Positions 48,485 through 58,723 of a stretch of 64,000 nucleotides of DNA are shown piece by piece (the first letter of the stretch is position 1; every line of letters begins with the position of its first letter). The position numbers were made by a program, and so were the translations under genes. Location: the NCBI RefSeq assembly GCF_014200405.1, contig NZ_JACHBQ010000001.1:3782001-3846000 (forward strand). The letters run 5' to 3'. The stretch is from Cryobacterium roopkundense. Lineage in GTDB: Bacteria > Actinomycetota > Actinomycetes > Actinomycetales > Microbacteriaceae. The notes below the pieces were generated by a model. The model had not been told where the DNA came from and did no database searches. It saw nothing but the letters and a program-made list of their open reading frames with translations.

Positions 48485-50169
48485 GCGTCTTCGCCGACCG
48501 TCCCTGGCTCGCCGCGTACGCGCCCGGTGTTCCGGGCACGATTGAAGAGCCCACCGAGACTCTGATCGACATGATGGAGGCGTCGACGAAGCGTTTCGGC
48601 CGAAACATTGCCCTGGACTTCTTCGGCTCCACGACCACCTACGAGGAACTCGGCGAAGACATCAGCCGTGCGGCGAACGGGCTGCGCAAGCTCGGCGTCA
48701 CGCCCGGCGACCGGGTGGCTCTCGTTCTGCCCAACTGCCCGCAACACGTCGTGGCCTTCTACGCCGTGCTGCGCCTCGGTGCCATCGTGGTGGAGCACAA
48801 CCCGCTCTACACCGACCGGGAGCTACGCCACCAGTTCGAAGACCACGGAGCCCGCGTGGCAATAGTCTGGGACAAGGTGTACTCCACGGTGCGGGCGTTC
48901 CCGAAAGACATGGGCGTCACCGAGATCGTCACGGTCGACCTCATCCAGGCCATGCCGCTTGGCAAGCGCCTCGCGCTCAAGCTGCCGATAGCGAAGGCGC
49001 GCACGGCCCGGGCAGCCCTCACATCCGGCCCCGGAAAAGGCGCCACCACTTGGGACACGCTCGTGGACTCCCGCCGACTGCACAAGTCGCATCCCCGCCC
49101 ACAGCTCGAGGACACAGCCGTGCTCCAGTACACGAGCGGTACCACCGGAACGCCCAAGGGCGTAATCCTGAGCCATTACAACCTGCGTGCGAACGCTGCC
49201 CAGGGTTCGTCGTGGGTTCGTGGCATGCGGCCGGGCAACGAGACCGTCTACGCCGTACTGCCTATGTTCCACGCGTACGGCCTCACGCTCTGCCTCACCT
49301 TCGCGATGAGCATCGGGGCCAGGCTCGTGCTGTTCCCCAAGTTTGACGAGAAGCTTGTGCTCGATGCCGCACGGCACGCACCACCCACGTTCCTGCCGGC
49401 CGTTCCTCCCATCTACGATCGCCTCGTCACGGCCGCTGCCGCGCGCAAGGTGAGCCTCGCGGGCATCCGCTTCGCCATCTCAGGTGCGATGAACCTGCCG
49501 GTGTCGATCGTGGAGCGTTGGGAAGAGGCCACCGGCGGCCTGCTCGTGGAGGGCTACGGCATGACCGAAGCCTCGCCGATCATCGCCGGCAACCCGATCG
49601 GCCTCACCCGCCGGCCCGGCACCGTGGGCGTGCCGTTCCCGAGCACGGAGATTCGTGTCGTCGCCCCCGCCGATCCCCTGATCGACCTCGAGTTCGATGA
49701 GGAAGGCGAGCTTCTCGTACGCGGGCCGCAGGTGTTCTCCGGCTACTGGGATCGTCCGAGCGAGTCCGCTCAGGTTCTATTACCCGACGGCTGGTTGCGC
49801 ACGGGCGACATCGTTCGCGTCTCCGCCGACGGCTTCATCACCGTCGTCGACCGCATGAAAGAGCTCATCATCACGGGCGGATTCAATGTGGCCCCGTCCG
49901 AGGTGGAGGAAGCCCTCCTGTCTCACCCCGACATCGTGGATGCGGCGGCCGTCGGGCTTCCGAGCGAAAGCGGCGGCGAAGACATCGTGGCGGCGGTCGT
50001 GCTCATCGGCGGCGCGCACCTCGACGTCGACGCCGTGCGCGAATATTGCCGCACCCGGCTGTCCGCCTACAAGGTTCCGAAGCGCATTGTGCAGGTCGAT
50101 GACATGCCGCGCTCTCTGCTCGGGAAGATCCTGCGCCGCGAGGTGCGCACCCGGCTGCTCACCGAGTAG
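48481..50169 (+). CDS. long-chain fatty acid-CoA ligase (AMP-binding)
   Basis: The 562-aa enzyme activates a carboxylic acid, probably a fatty acid, through an acyl-AMP. The P-loop is YTSGTTGTPKGVILSHYNL (about residue 219-237). GYGMTEASPI, the WLRTGDIVRVSADGF core and the final LGKILRREVR all follow the family pattern. Length is normal. The GTG at 48481 overlaps the stop of the aldolase gene. It ends at a hairpin (50175-50211). The chain-length preference cannot be told from sequence. Confidence 0.88.
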   Translation: MSVFADRPWLAAYAPGVPGTIEEPTETLIDMMEASTKRFGRNIALDFFGSTTTYEELGEDISRAANGLRKLGVTPGDRVALVLPNCPQHVVAFYAVLRLGAIVVEHNPLYTDRELRHQFEDHGARVAIVWDKVYSTVRAFPKDMGVTEIVTVDLIQAMPLGKRLALKLPIAKARTARAALTSGPGKGATTWDTLVDSRRLHKSHPRPQLEDTAVLQYTSGTTGTPKGVILSHYNLRANAAQGSSWVRGMRPGNETVYAVLPMFHAYGLTLCLTFAMSIGARLVLFPKFDEKLVLDAARHAPPTFLPAVPPIYDRLVTAAAARKVSLAGIRFAISGAMNLPVSIVERWEEATGGLLVEGYGMTEASPIIAGNPIGLTRRPGTVGVPFPSTEIRVVAPADPLIDLEFDEEGELLVRGPQVFSGYWDRPSESAQVLLPDGWLRTGDIVRVSADGFITVVDRMKELIITGGFNVAPSEVEEALLSHPDIVDAAAVGLPSESGGEDIVAAVVLIGGAHLDVDAVREYCRTRLSAYKVPKRIVQVDDMPRSLLGKILRREVRTRLLTE

Positions 50170-50174
50170 CATGA

Positions 50175-50211
50175 CGGATGCCGTGGGCCGGGAATGGTCG
50201 TGCGGCATCCG
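50175..50211 (+). terminator. 9-bp hairpin after the ligase gene
   Basis: CGGATGCCG and CGGCATCCG pair around a 19-base loop, 5 bp after the stop codon at 50169. Confidence 0.7.
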
Positions 50212-50273
50212 CTGTTGAAAGAGGTGGGTCAGAGTTGCCCCGGCCAATTCGTCTCTTTCGAAGGATCTGACCC

Positions 50274-50879
50274 ATGAGCCTCATCACCGATACGCACAGC
50301 CGCCGCGCCGACACCGACGCGCCGCTCATCCCCATCCTGATTGAGCGTTGGAGCCCCCGCGGCTACGACGCCGCCGCCGTCATCGACGAGGCCACACTCA
50401 TGACCGTGCTCGAGGCCGCGCGTTGGGCTCCGTCTGCCAGCAACATGCAGCCCGCGCGCTTCATCGTGGCCCGCCGCGGTTCCGAAGCCTTCAACACGAT
50501 CCACGCGAACCTGATGGGCTTCAACCAGACCTGGGCCGACTCGGCATCCGTTCTCATCGCCAACGTGGCCGAGCTCGCCATCGACAAGACCGCCGACGAG
50601 CTCAAGGAAAACCCGTGGGCTCGCTATGACCTCGGCCAGGCAGTGGCTCACCTCACCATCCAGGCCCAGCACGAGGGCCTGCACACCCACCAGCTCGGCG
50701 GGTTCGACGCGGCCGCCCTCGCGACGGCGTTCGGCCTCACCGACAACCAGGTGATCGTCACGATCACGGCTCTCGGCGTTCTGGGCGACGCGTCGGCCCT
50801 CTCCCCGGCCCTGCTCGAGCGCGAAGTTGCGCCGCGCACCCGCAAACCCCTCTCGGAGCTGCTGCTCGTCAACGACTAG
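50274..50879 (+). CDS. nitroreductase-family protein
   Basis: The 201-aa flavoprotein of the NADH oxidase/nitroreductase fold reduces nitro-groups or quinones using FMN. It shows RWSPRGYDA, then ARWAPSASNMQPARFIVAR (the FMN-binding loop around residue 50) and DLGQAVAHLTIQAQHEGL with the late helix. The GLHTHQLGGFD motif is typical of small nitroreductases. The start at ATG 50274 follows AAGGATCTGACCC. It stands alone before a convergent membrane protein gene. Confidence 0.85.
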   Translation: MSLITDTHSRRADTDAPLIPILIERWSPRGYDAAAVIDEATLMTVLEAARWAPSASNMQPARFIVARRGSEAFNTIHANLMGFNQTWADSASVLIANVAELAIDKTADELKENPWARYDLGQAVAHLTIQAQHEGLHTHQLGGFDAAALATAFGLTDNQVIVTITALGVLGDASALSPALLEREVAPRTRKPLSELLLVND

Positions 50880-50885
50880 GAGTGC

Positions 50886-51356
50886 CTAGCGCACGGCGCG
50901 TGGCCCACGCAGCAGCAGAAGTGGTATCAACGATCCCACGATGATCACGGCCGTGAGCCATGCGAGGTGCACCACGAGTGGGTAGGGCCAGTACATGGTC
51001 ACGCCGACCCCGGCCAAGGTGACCGCAAGCGCCACCAACGCGGGCCACCACACGCGCCACCAGGCCAGCAGTAGGGCAGCGGCGGGCACCCAGTAGGCAA
51101 TTTCGCTGGCCACACCCATCGCCCGAACCATGTCTGCGGGCGCCCGCAGAAACGCCACCGCGTCGATCCACGGGCCGAAAAACATCGCCGCGCAGTGGAA
51201 GACGAGCGCAAGCCCGCTCGCGAACGCGACGGCAGCCGACACTGAGCCCACGCGCAGCGAACGCCCCCTCAACAGCGGGCGCCCCACCACGAGACGAACG
51301 ACGCCGGCGACCACGGCGAAAGCCAGCAGGCCACCCCAGAGCAGCGGTTGATTCAC
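50886..51356 (-). CDS. integral membrane protein of unknown function, five helices
   Basis: The 156-aa protein has about five hydrophobic segments: LLWGGLLAFAVVAGVVRLV, VSAAVAFASGLALVFHCAAMF, IAYWVPAAALLLAWW, ALVALAVTLAGVGVTMY and HLAWLTAVIIVGSLIPLLLL. The GTG start at 51356 gives MNQPLLWGG, with a good GAAAGGA 6 bases upstream. The ADH gene follows upstream on the same strand after 49 bp, so both could be co-transcribed. No family is recognised. Confidence 0.75.
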   Translation of the reverse strand: MNQPLLWGGLLAFAVVAGVVRLVVGRPLLRGRSLRVGSVSAAVAFASGLALVFHCAAMFFGPWIDAVAFLRAPADMVRAMGVASEIAYWVPAAALLLAWWRVWWPALVALAVTLAGVGVTMYWPYPLVVHLAWLTAVIIVGSLIPLLLLRGPRAVR

Positions 51357-51405
51357 GACGTTCCTTTCAGGTCGGCCGGCCGGCCACGCACGATCTTGCC
51401 CAGCG

Positions 51406-52455
51406 CTACGGGCGCAGCAGCACCTTAATGGCGCGGCGTTCGTCCATGGCGGCGTACGCCTCGGCGACCTCCGCGAGCGGAAGCTGCAGGTCGAAGACGC
51501 GACCGGGGTTGATCGCTCCGGAGAGTACCTCTGGCAGCAGCTCGTCGACATAGCCGCGAACGGATGCGACGCCGCCGTTGACGCCGACGTTAGTTCCGAA
51601 AAGTGTGCGGATCGGCAACTCGGCGCCGCCGTTCGGCACGCCGACGTAGCCGACCATGCCACCCGGACGAGCCGACCGGATGGCCTGGTCCATGGATTCC
51701 GCGGTGCCGACGCACTCGAGAACGCAGTCGGCGCCGATGCCGTCGAGCAGCTCCTGCACGCGGGCGACGCCCTCGTCGCCGCGCAGCTCCACGATGTCGG
51801 TCGCACCGAATTCCCGGGCCACGGCCTGACGATCAGCATGGCGCGACATGGCGATGATGCGGGTCGCACCGAGACGCTTGCTCGCGAGAACGGCGCACAG
51901 CCCCACGGCTCCGTCACCCACCACGACGACAGTGCTGCCCGCCGTGACACCGGCGGAGATCGCGGCGTGGTGACCGGTTCCCATCACGTCGGCGAGGGTG
52001 AGCAGGCTCGGCACAAGCGAATCGTCGGGCTGCTCCGGAGTGGCCACGAGGGATCCGTCGGCGTGGGGAACGCGTACGCGCTCGCCCTGGGCGCCGTCGG
52101 CGAAGCCGCCCATCTTGTCGTCGGCTCCCCACCAGCCACCGTTGAGGCAGGAGGTGCTCACGCCGTTGCGGCAATTCACACAAGTGTTGTCACAGTCGTA
52201 GAACGGCGCAATGACGAAGTCACCCACCTTGATGGTGGAGACATCCGCTCCGATTTCTTCGACGACGCCCACGAATTCGTGACCGATGCGCTTCGGTTCT
52301 GCAGTGGGCGCGATCCCCCGGTACGGCCATAAGTCGGAACCGCAGACGCACGCGGCAACGACGCGCACGATGGCGTCGCCTCCGGTGGACAGCACGGGGT
52401 TGGGGACTTCTTCGAGGCGGATATCGCGTTCGCCATGGATCACAGTTGCAAGCAT
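51406..52455 (-). CDS. zinc-dependent alcohol dehydrogenase family protein
   Basis: The 349-aa medium-chain dehydrogenase has the catalytic-zinc ligands Cys38 (CVCGSDLW) and His59-Glu60 (RIGHEFVG). The structural-zinc Cys set lies in CDNTCVNCRNGVSTSC, and the cofactor loop is VVGDGAVGLCAV near residue 172. This is the sorbitol/threonine-dehydrogenase-like branch common in actinobacteria; the physiological substrate is not clear. The ATG at 52455 is the natural start. It diverges from nothing directly and follows clpB on the same strand. Confidence 0.88.
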   Translation of the reverse strand: MLATVIHGERDIRLEEVPNPVLSTGGDAIVRVVAACVCGSDLWPYRGIAPTAEPKRIGHEFVGVVEEIGADVSTIKVGDFVIAPFYDCDNTCVNCRNGVSTSCLNGGWWGADDKMGGFADGAQGERVRVPHADGSLVATPEQPDDSLVPSLLTLADVMGTGHHAAISAGVTAGSTVVVVGDGAVGLCAVLASKRLGATRIIAMSRHADRQAVAREFGATDIVELRGDEGVARVQELLDGIGADCVLECVGTAESMDQAIRSARPGGMVGYVGVPNGGAELPIRTLFGTNVGVNGGVASVRGYVDELLPEVLSGAINPGRVFDLQLPLAEVAEAYAAMDERRAIKVLLRP

Positions 52456-52507
52456 GGTTAAAGCCTAGGTGGCGTTCCTGAGTGGTTTCCTGTGCGCCAG
52501 CCGCCGG

Positions 52508-54694
52508 TCAGAGCAGGTCGTCGTCGAGGTCGTCGGGCAGGAGCTCCACGATGGGAGCGGATGCCACGGTGAGCTCCCCACCGTCGGCCGCGAGTTCGAC
52601 GAGCACGGTTTCCCCGTCGCGGATGTCCCCCGCGAGCAGCGCCCGGGCCAGCCGGTCGTCGATCTCGCGCTGCATCAGACGGCGGAGGGGACGCGCCCCG
52701 TAAATCGGGTCGTAGCCTTCGTCGGCGAGCCAGCGGCGGGCATCCGGGGTCACCGCGAGTTCCAGCCGTCGCTCGGAGAGACGTCGTTGCAGGCGCTCGA
52801 CGTAGAGTTCGACGATCTCGCCGAGCTCGTCGGTCGTGAGGGTGGAGAAGATCACGATGTCGTCGAGACGGTTGACGAATTCTGGCTTGAACGCCTGCCG
52901 CACCATCAGCTGCACGGCCTCTTCTTTCTGTTCGGTGGATAGCGTGGGATCCACGAGCACCTGCGAGCCGAGGTTGGAGGTGAGCACGAGAATCGTGTTA
53001 CGAAAGTCCACGGTGCGACCCTGTCCGTCGGTGAGCCGACCGTCGTCGAGCACCTGCAGCAGCACGTCGAAGACCTCGGGGTGCGCCTTCTCCACCTCGT
53101 CGAACAGGATCACCGAGTACGGTCGCCTCCGCACGGCCTCTGTGAGCTGGCCGCCCTGCTCGTAGCCGACGTAGCCGGGAGGGGCTCCCACGAGGCGCGA
53201 CACCGAGAATTTCTCGCCGTACTCGCTCATGTCGATGCGCACCATGGCCTTTTCGTCGTCGAAGAGAAACTCGGCGAGCGCCTTGGCGAGTTCGGTCTTG
53301 CCCACTCCGGTCGGCCCGAGGAAGAGGAAGGAGCCAGTGGGCCGGTCGGGGTCTGAGATACCGGCGCGCGAGCGGCGCACGGCATCCGCGACGGCGCGCA
53401 CAGCGGGCTTCTGGCCGATCAGCCGGTGGGCGAGCTCGCTCTCGAGGCTGAGCAGCTTCTCGGTCTCGCCCTGCAGCAGGCGCCCCACTGGAATGCCGGT
53501 CCAGGCGGCGACGACGGCGGCGATGTCTTCGGCGGCGACCTGATCGTTGACCATGCGCGGGCCGTCAGATTCGGCCTGTTCGGCGTCGCGCAGCTCGCGC
53601 TCCATCACGGGAATATCGCCGTAGAGCAGGCGCGAGGCCTTCTCGAGGTTGCCCTCGCGCTGGGCGCGGTCGGCGTCGATTCGGGCCCCGTCGAGGCGCT
53701 CGCGCAGTTCGCCGACGCGGTTGAGCGTGGCGCGCTCCTTGTCCCAGCGTGCCTGCAGGTCTTTCAACCTGGCCTCACGCTCCACGAGGTCGGAGCGCAG
53801 CTTCGCCAGCCGCGCCTTCGAGGCGTCGTCCTTCTCCTTTTTGAGCGCGAGTTCCTCAAGCTTGAGCCTGTCGACGCCGCGGCGCAGCTCGTCGATCTCC
53901 ACCGGGGACGAGTCGATCTCCATGCGCAGCCGGCTCGCGGCCTCGTCGATGAGGTCGATCGCCTTGTCGGGCAGTTGCCTGGCCGTGATGTAGCGGTTCG
54001 AGAGGGATGCCGCGGCCACCAACGCCGCGTCGGCGATCGTCACCTTGTGGTGGGCTTCGTACCGTTCCTTGAGGCCGCGGAGAATCGCGATAGTGTCTTC
54101 GACCGACGGTTCGTCCACAAGCACGGGCTGGAAGCGGCGCTCCAGCGCGGCATCCTTCTCGATGAACTCTCGGTATTCGTTGAGGGTCGTCGCGCCGATG
54201 AGGCGCAGCTCGCCGCGGGCGAGCATGGGCTTGAGCATGTTGGAGGCCGCGACAGACCCCTCGCCGCCGCCCGCGCCCATGAGCGTGTGCAACTCGTCGA
54301 CGAAAGTGATGATCTCGCCGTCGGCGTCGTTGATCTCCTTGAGCACGGCCTTGAGGCGCTCCTCAAACTCGCCGCGGTACTTGGCTCCGGCCACGAGGGC
54401 CGCGAGGTCGAGGGCCACGAGCGTCTTGTTCTTGAGGGAATCGGCCACGTCGCCGGCCACGATGCGCTGGGCGAGCCCCTCCACGACGGCGGTCTTGCCC
54501 ACGCCCGGCTCCCCGATCAGAACCGGATTGTTCTTGGTGCGACGAGTGAGCACCTGGCTGATGCGGCGGATCTCGGCGTCACGACCGATCACGGGGTCGA
54601 GCTTGCCGCTCTTGGCTATCTCGGTGAGGTTCACGCCGTAGAGCTCGAGCGCGGTCTTTGCCTTTTCCTGTGACGGCTGCTGTCCGGCTTGCAT
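52508..54694 (-). CDS. clpB: ClpB-type disaggregase lacking the N-terminal Clp domain
   Basis: This 728-aa Hsp100 chaperone unfolds aggregated proteins with DnaK. It has the first ATPase ring (Walker A GEPGVGKT; Arg finger region [11 protein letters not shown]) and the coiled-coil middle domain (about residues 300-430, for example [17 protein letters not shown]). The second ring follows (Walker [12 protein letters not shown], then [20 protein letters not shown]). The normal 150-residue N-terminal double Clp repeat is absent: the gene starts at ATG 54694, with a strong GGGAGG ribosome site 7 bases upstream. A HAIR-like HspR site lies directly upstream. The middle domain argues for ClpB rather than ClpC. 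Confidence 0.9.
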   Translation of the reverse strand: MQAGQQPSQEKAKTALELYGVNLTEIAKSGKLDPVIGRDAEIRRISQVLTRRTKNNPVLIGEPGVGKTAVVEGLAQRIVAGDVADSLKNKTLVALDLAALVAGAKYRGEFEERLKAVLKEINDADGEIITFVDELHTLMGAGGGEGSVAASNMLKPMLARGELRLIGATTLNEYREFIEKDAALERRFQPVLVDEPSVEDTIAILRGLKERYEAHHKVTIADAALVAAASLSNRYITARQLPDKAIDLIDEAASRLRMEIDSSPVEIDELRRGVDRLKLEELALKKEKDDASKARLAKLRSDLVEREARLKDLQARWDKERATLNRVGELRERLDGARIDADRAQREGNLEKASRLLYGDIPVMERELRDAEQAESDGPRMVNDQVAAEDIAAVVAAWTGIPVGRLLQGETEKLLSLESELAHRLIGQKPAVRAVADAVRRSRAGISDPDRPTGSFLFLGPTGVGKTELAKALAEFLFDDEKAMVRIDMSEYGEKFSVSRLVGAPPGYVGYEQGGQLTEAVRRRPYSVILFDEVEKAHPEVFDVLLQVLDDGRLTDGQGRTVDFRNTILVLTSNLGSQVLVDPTLSTEQKEEAVQLMVRQAFKPEFVNRLDDIVIFSTLTTDELGEIVELYVERLQRRLSERRLELAVTPDARRWLADEGYDPIYGARPLRRLMQREIDDRLARALLAGDIRDGETVLVELAADGGELTVASAPIVELLPDDLDDDLL

Positions 54695-54708
54695 CGCGTT
54701 CCTCCCGA

Positions 54709-54729
54709 GGTGAGTCAAATTCGCTCAAC
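54709..54729 (-). promoter_or_regulatory. HAIR-like element for HspR control of clpB
   Basis: On the minus strand GTTGAGC-N7-ACTCACC matches the HspR operator CTTGAGT-N7-ACTCAAG at 10 of 14 arm positions with the exact 7-base spacing. It lies 15 bp before the clpB start, so it should control this gene. Confidence 0.65.
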
Positions 54730-54738
54730 TTTATCCCT

Positions 54739-54764
54739 CCCCTGGTGCCCGGCGCCACCAGGGG
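54739..54764. repeat. 9-bp inverted repeat in the divergent clpB/SNF2 region
   Basis: CCCCTGGTG and CACCAGGGG pair around 8 bases. It could be an operator or a structure in a leader; nothing more can be said. Confidence 0.5.
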
Positions 54765-54842
54765 CGCGGGCATCTCCGAGCTGTCGCGCGGGCAACAGGT
54801 GCGACAATAGAGGTTGGCTAAAGACTGGAGCCCTTCTTACCC

Positions 54843-57800
54843 ATGGCGCATACCCTCAGCACACACGAGATCGCACGACTCGTCGGCAGCCAGGCGTTCT
54901 CACGCGGCGAGCGCTACGCCCGCAACGGCCACGTCACCTCGCGATCCTGGTTCGGCTCGGGTACCCAACTCTTCGGCAACGTGCAAGGCACGAATGCCCA
55001 GCCCTACGCGGTGACTGTGTCATTTACCCTGAGCTCCACGGGCGCTGTGCTGCGGGCATCCGGTGTCTGCACCTGCCCCATGAAGAGCAATTGCAAGCAC
55101 GTCGCCGCCCTGCTGATCGCCAGCGCGAGCGCCCCGGAGGCGAGCCAGCCGCGCTCCACGGGGTCGGCGCGCTCCCTGGGCGACCGGCGGCTGCCCAGGT
55201 TCGAGGCCACGCCGCAGCCACCGGCGGCCCCCGCCTGGCAGACCGCCCTCGGCTCCATCACCCGACAGGGTACGGAGGACTCCACCGGCACAGCTCTCGC
55301 CCTGCAATTCGATCTGCTCGAGGCCGCCTACGCCGGCCGTGCCGCCGCCGCCAGGGGCCCGCAACCCCAGCGCCTCGGCGCCCGCCCCATGCAGATGGGC
55401 AAGAAGGGCAAGTGGATTCGCGGCAACGTGACCTGGGACAACATCTCCTACCTCCCTGGCTCCTTCCTGCCTGCACACCGCAAGATCCTCAGCGCCATCT
55501 ACGCGCTGTACGCGGCCGGATCACGGTATTACACGTACACCGATCAGTGGATTCACCTCGACGGCTTCGCCAACAAGGCGCTCTGGGAGCTGCTCGGCGA
55601 GGCCGAAGCCAGCGGCCTGCCGCTCGTGTCGACGAACGCCACGCAGTCCCCCATCGTGCTGAGTAAAACTGACGCCGCGCTCGAGATCGACATCAGCCGC
55701 ACGAATGACGCCCTCATTCTCACCCCCCTCGTGGCTCTGGACTCCGCGCACCTCGAGCATCGCCAGTTCGGCTTCATCGGTGAGCCCGCGCACGGCATCT
55801 TCACGTGGTCGAACGCGGAAGACCTCGACGACGACAACCTCACGAGCCTCACCCTCGCCCCGCTCGGGCACCGGGTAAGCCCGGAGATGCGCGCCCTCGC
55901 CACGGCCGCGGACCCTCTGCACATTCCCCTCGCCGACGAACCCGCGTTCCTCGCCGACTACTACCCGTTCCTGCGCCGGCAGGTCGCTCTCACCAGCCTG
56001 GACGCTTCGTTCACCCTGCCGGAGACCCCGCGGCCGACGCTCGCCCTCGACGTGACCCATCAGGTGGGCCACACCGTCGAGCTGCTCTGGCAGTGGCGCT
56101 ACGTCGACGGCGATGAGCCCGTCGAGCGTTACCGCATCGGCCTCTGGCCCGCTGCGCACGACACCAACTTTCGCGACGAGGGTGCTGAGACAGAAATTCT
56201 GCGCGGGCTCGAGACCGCGCTCGTGCCGTTCCCGTCGATCGCCCCCGAGTACCGCGGGCGCCCCCGGCTTAACACCCGGTCGAGCCTCGAAGGCTCCGCC
56301 ATGATCGAGTTCCTCGACACCCTCGTGCCACGGCTCGAAGCCCGGCCGAACGTGGTCGTCACGATCGCCGAGGGCGCCCCGAGCTACCGCCCGGCCGATG
56401 AGGCCCCGGTGATCAGCCTCACCACGAGCGAGCGCGAGGGCAGCCGGGACTGGTTCAACCTCGATGTCACGGTGAGTATCGACGGCGAGGAGATCGCCTT
56501 CGACGAACTCTTCCGCGCCCTCGCCTCAGAGCAGGAACTCATGATCCTGCCCACGGGCACCTACTTCAGTCTCGACAGGCCGGAGCTGCACCAGCTGCGC
56601 ACCCTGATCGAGGAGGCCCGCGGCCTGCAGGACGCCTCCTCCGACTCGCTCGGGCTGAGCCGTTTTCAGGCCGACCTCTGGGAAGAGCTGCAGCAACTCG
56701 GCGTGGTGGCGCAGCAGGCCGCCACCTGGCGTTCGGCGATCGCCGGGCTGACGGATGCCACCCAGATCGACGAGCGCCCGCTCTCCCCTCTCGTGCACGC
56801 CACGTTGCGCGGCTACCAGCAGGCCGGTTTCGACTGGCTCAGCTTTCTCTACGACCACCGACTCGGCGGCATCCTCGCCGACGACATGGGCCTCGGAAAG
56901 ACCCTCCAGGCGATTGCGCTGATCGCCCACGCCCGGGATAACCAGCCCGCCGACGAGGCTTCGAAGCCCTTCCTCGTGGTGGCGCCCACAAGCGTGGTCT
57001 CCAACTGGGCCACCGAGTGCGCTCGCTTCGCCCCGGGGCTGAACGTGGCCACGGTCACGCAGACGGCCGGCAAGCGGGGCGACGGTCTCGCATCCGTGAG
57101 CAAGTCAGCGGATGTCGTGATCACGAGCTACACCCTGTTTCGACTCGACTTCGACGAGTACAACGGCATTGACTGGGCCGGCCTGCTGCTCGACGAGGCG
57201 CAGTTCGTGAAGAACCACCAGGCCAAGGCGCACCAGTGCGCGCGCCGACTCAACACCCCGTTCAAGCTCGCCATCACGGGCACGCCGATGGAGAACAACC
57301 TGATGGAGCTGTGGTCGCTCCTGTCGATCACGGCTCCCGGCCTGTTCCCAAGCCCCACCCGGTTCACCGACTACTACCGCAAACCGATCGAGTCCGACGG
57401 CGACAGCGAGCGGCTCGGGCAACTGCGCCGCCGCATCCGCCCATTCATGCTGCGCCGCACCAAAGATCAGGTGGCGGGAGACCTGCCCGAGAAGCAGGAG
57501 CAGGTGCTCGAACTCGACCTGCACCCCAAGCACCGCAAGGTCTACGACATGCACCTCGCCCGCGAGCGCCAGAAGGTGCTCGGCCTGATCGACAACATGA
57601 ACGCGAACCGGTTCGAGATCTTCCGCTCGCTCACCATGCTGCGCCAGCTCAGCCTCGACGCGAGCCTCTACGATAAGAAGTACGACAACGTGCCGTCGAC
57701 CAAGCTCGACGCCCTACTCGAGCTGCTCGAAGACACGGTGGCCGAGGGACACCGCACGCTCATCTTCAGCCAGTTCACGCAATACCTGGGCAAGGCGCGC

Positions 57801-58199
57801 GACAGGCTCGACGCCGCCGGCATCAGCTATTCGTACCTCGACGGCAAGACGCGCAACCGGGCGAAGGCGATCAGCGATTTCAAAGACGGCGACACGTCGG
57901 TCTTTTTGATCAGCCTTAAGGCCGGCGGGTTCGGCCTCAACCTCACCGAGGCCGACTACGTGATTCTGCTCGACCCGTGGTGGAACCCGGCGACCGAGGC
58001 TCAGGCCGTCGACCGCGTGCACCGCATCGGCCAGACCAAGAACGTGATGGTCTACCGCCTGGTATCGAAGGACACCATCGAAGAGAAGGTGATGGCGCTC
58101 AAAGCCACCAAGGCGCGTCTGTTCGAGAGCGTGATGACGGATGGGGCCGCTCGCGCGACAGCCCTGACGGCGTCGGACATTCGGGAACTTCTCGCCTGA
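54843..58199 (+). CDS. SNF2-family helicase with N-terminal SWIM zinc finger
   Basis: This is a 1118-aa ATP-driven DNA translocase. Residues about 76-90 carry a SWIM finger (CTCPMKSNCKHVAAL). The middle 500 residues are a poorly known domain. The SNF2 ATPase follows: motif I DDMGLGKTLQAIAL near residue 680, motif II LLLDEAQFVKN near 782 (DEAQ form), motif III ITGTPMENNLMELW, and the C-terminal motifs LISLKAGGFGLNL and DRVHRIGQTKNVMVYRL near 1057. Such proteins remodel protein-DNA complexes or act in repair. The ATG at 54843 is preceded by AGCCC with no strong ribosome site. It is divergent from clpB and convergent with a lipoprotein gene. Confidence 0.88.
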   Translation: MAHTLSTHEIARLVGSQAFSRGERYARNGHVTSRSWFGSGTQLFGNVQGTNAQPYAVTVSFTLSSTGAVLRASGVCTCPMKSNCKHVAALLIASASAPEASQPRSTGSARSLGDRRLPRFEATPQPPAAPAWQTALGSITRQGTEDSTGTALALQFDLLEAAYAGRAAAARGPQPQRLGARPMQMGKKGKWIRGNVTWDNISYLPGSFLPAHRKILSAIYALYAAGSRYYTYTDQWIHLDGFANKALWELLGEAEASGLPLVSTNATQSPIVLSKTDAALEIDISRTNDALILTPLVALDSAHLEHRQFGFIGEPAHGIFTWSNAEDLDDDNLTSLTLAPLGHRVSPEMRALATAADPLHIPLADEPAFLADYYPFLRRQVALTSLDASFTLPETPRPTLALDVTHQVGHTVELLWQWRYVDGDEPVERYRIGLWPAAHDTNFRDEGAETEILRGLETALVPFPSIAPEYRGRPRLNTRSSLEGSAMIEFLDTLVPRLEARPNVVVTIAEGAPSYRPADEAPVISLTTSEREGSRDWFNLDVTVSIDGEEIAFDELFRALASEQELMILPTGTYFSLDRPELHQLRTLIEEARGLQDASSDSLGLSRFQADLWEELQQLGVVAQQAATWRSAIAGLTDATQIDERPLSPLVHATLRGYQQAGFDWLSFLYDHRLGGILADDMGLGKTLQAIALIAHARDNQPADEASKPFLVVAPTSVVSNWATECARFAPGLNVATVTQTAGKRGDGLASVSKSADVVITSYTLFRLDFDEYNGIDWAGLLLDEAQFVKNHQAKAHQCARRLNTPFKLAITGTPMENNLMELWSLLSITAPGLFPSPTRFTDYYRKPIESDGDSERLGQLRRRIRPFMLRRTKDQVAGDLPEKQEQVLELDLHPKHRKVYDMHLARERQKVLGLIDNMNANRFEIFRSLTMLRQLSLDASLYDKKYDNVPSTKLDALLELLEDTVAEGHRTLIFSQFTQYLGKARDRLDAAGISYSYLDGKTRNRAKAISDFKDGDTSVFLISLKAGGFGLNLTEADYVILLDPWWNPATEAQAVDRVHRIGQTKNVMVYRLVSKDTIEEKVMALKATKARLFESVMTDGAARATALTASDIRELLA

Positions 58200-58251
58200 C
58201 GCCGTGATCTTCACGGACGGCGAATGGCCCAGCCAGGACTGAGCGGGCGGG

Positions 58252-58668
58252 CTACTTCGACACCCAAAGGTGCTCGGCGACTTTTTCCCAGTCGGGCGAC
58301 GAACTGGGCAGTTCGTCGGCAAGCATCACTTCACGCGCGCCGGGTCCCGAACTGATCATGAGCGGCAGCGCCGTCGAGCAGGCGTTCGAGCTTGTTCCCG
58401 GGTCGCCATCGAGAACTATCATGCACGGGTCACCGTCGAGCGACAGAGCCGCGAAGTACCTCACGTCGCCGTCGGCCCACAAGAATCGGGTGGTGTCAGC
58501 GTCTGCGGTATTGGGCAGACCCTCGCTCACCGAAACGATATCTTCCGCCGATTGCTCCTCGGAGAAGATCCCCAGCTGGCCGTCGGTCGCGCACCCCGTC
58601 AACCCCACGGCCGCCACTACCCCGACGCCGATTGCTGCACCAACCCGAAACTTCCCCGATAGCTTCAT
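58252..58668 (-). CDS. small secreted lipoprotein
   Basis: The 138-aa protein has a signal peptide with lipobox VGLTGCATDG (Cys at about residue 26). A mature domain with FLWADGDVRYFAALSLDGD, a central DGDPCMIVLDGDPGTSSNACS and a short acidic tail follows. Two mature cysteines could form a disulfide. The function is unknown. The ATG at 58668 precedes MKLSGKFRVG. The 3' end converges with the SNF2 gene; the IS1380 insertion lies 51 bp upstream of the start and may separate it from its promoter. Confidence 0.75.
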   Translation of the reverse strand: MKLSGKFRVGAAIGVGVVAAVGLTGCATDGQLGIFSEEQSAEDIVSVSEGLPNTADADTTRFLWADGDVRYFAALSLDGDPCMIVLDGDPGTSSNACSTALPLMISSGPGAREVMLADELPSSSPDWEKVAEHLWVSK

Positions 58669-58723
58669 GCCCCGAGCCTAGCGTGCTGGTTCATCGGGCT
58701 GAGGGGCGGCTCCCGTACCTAAG

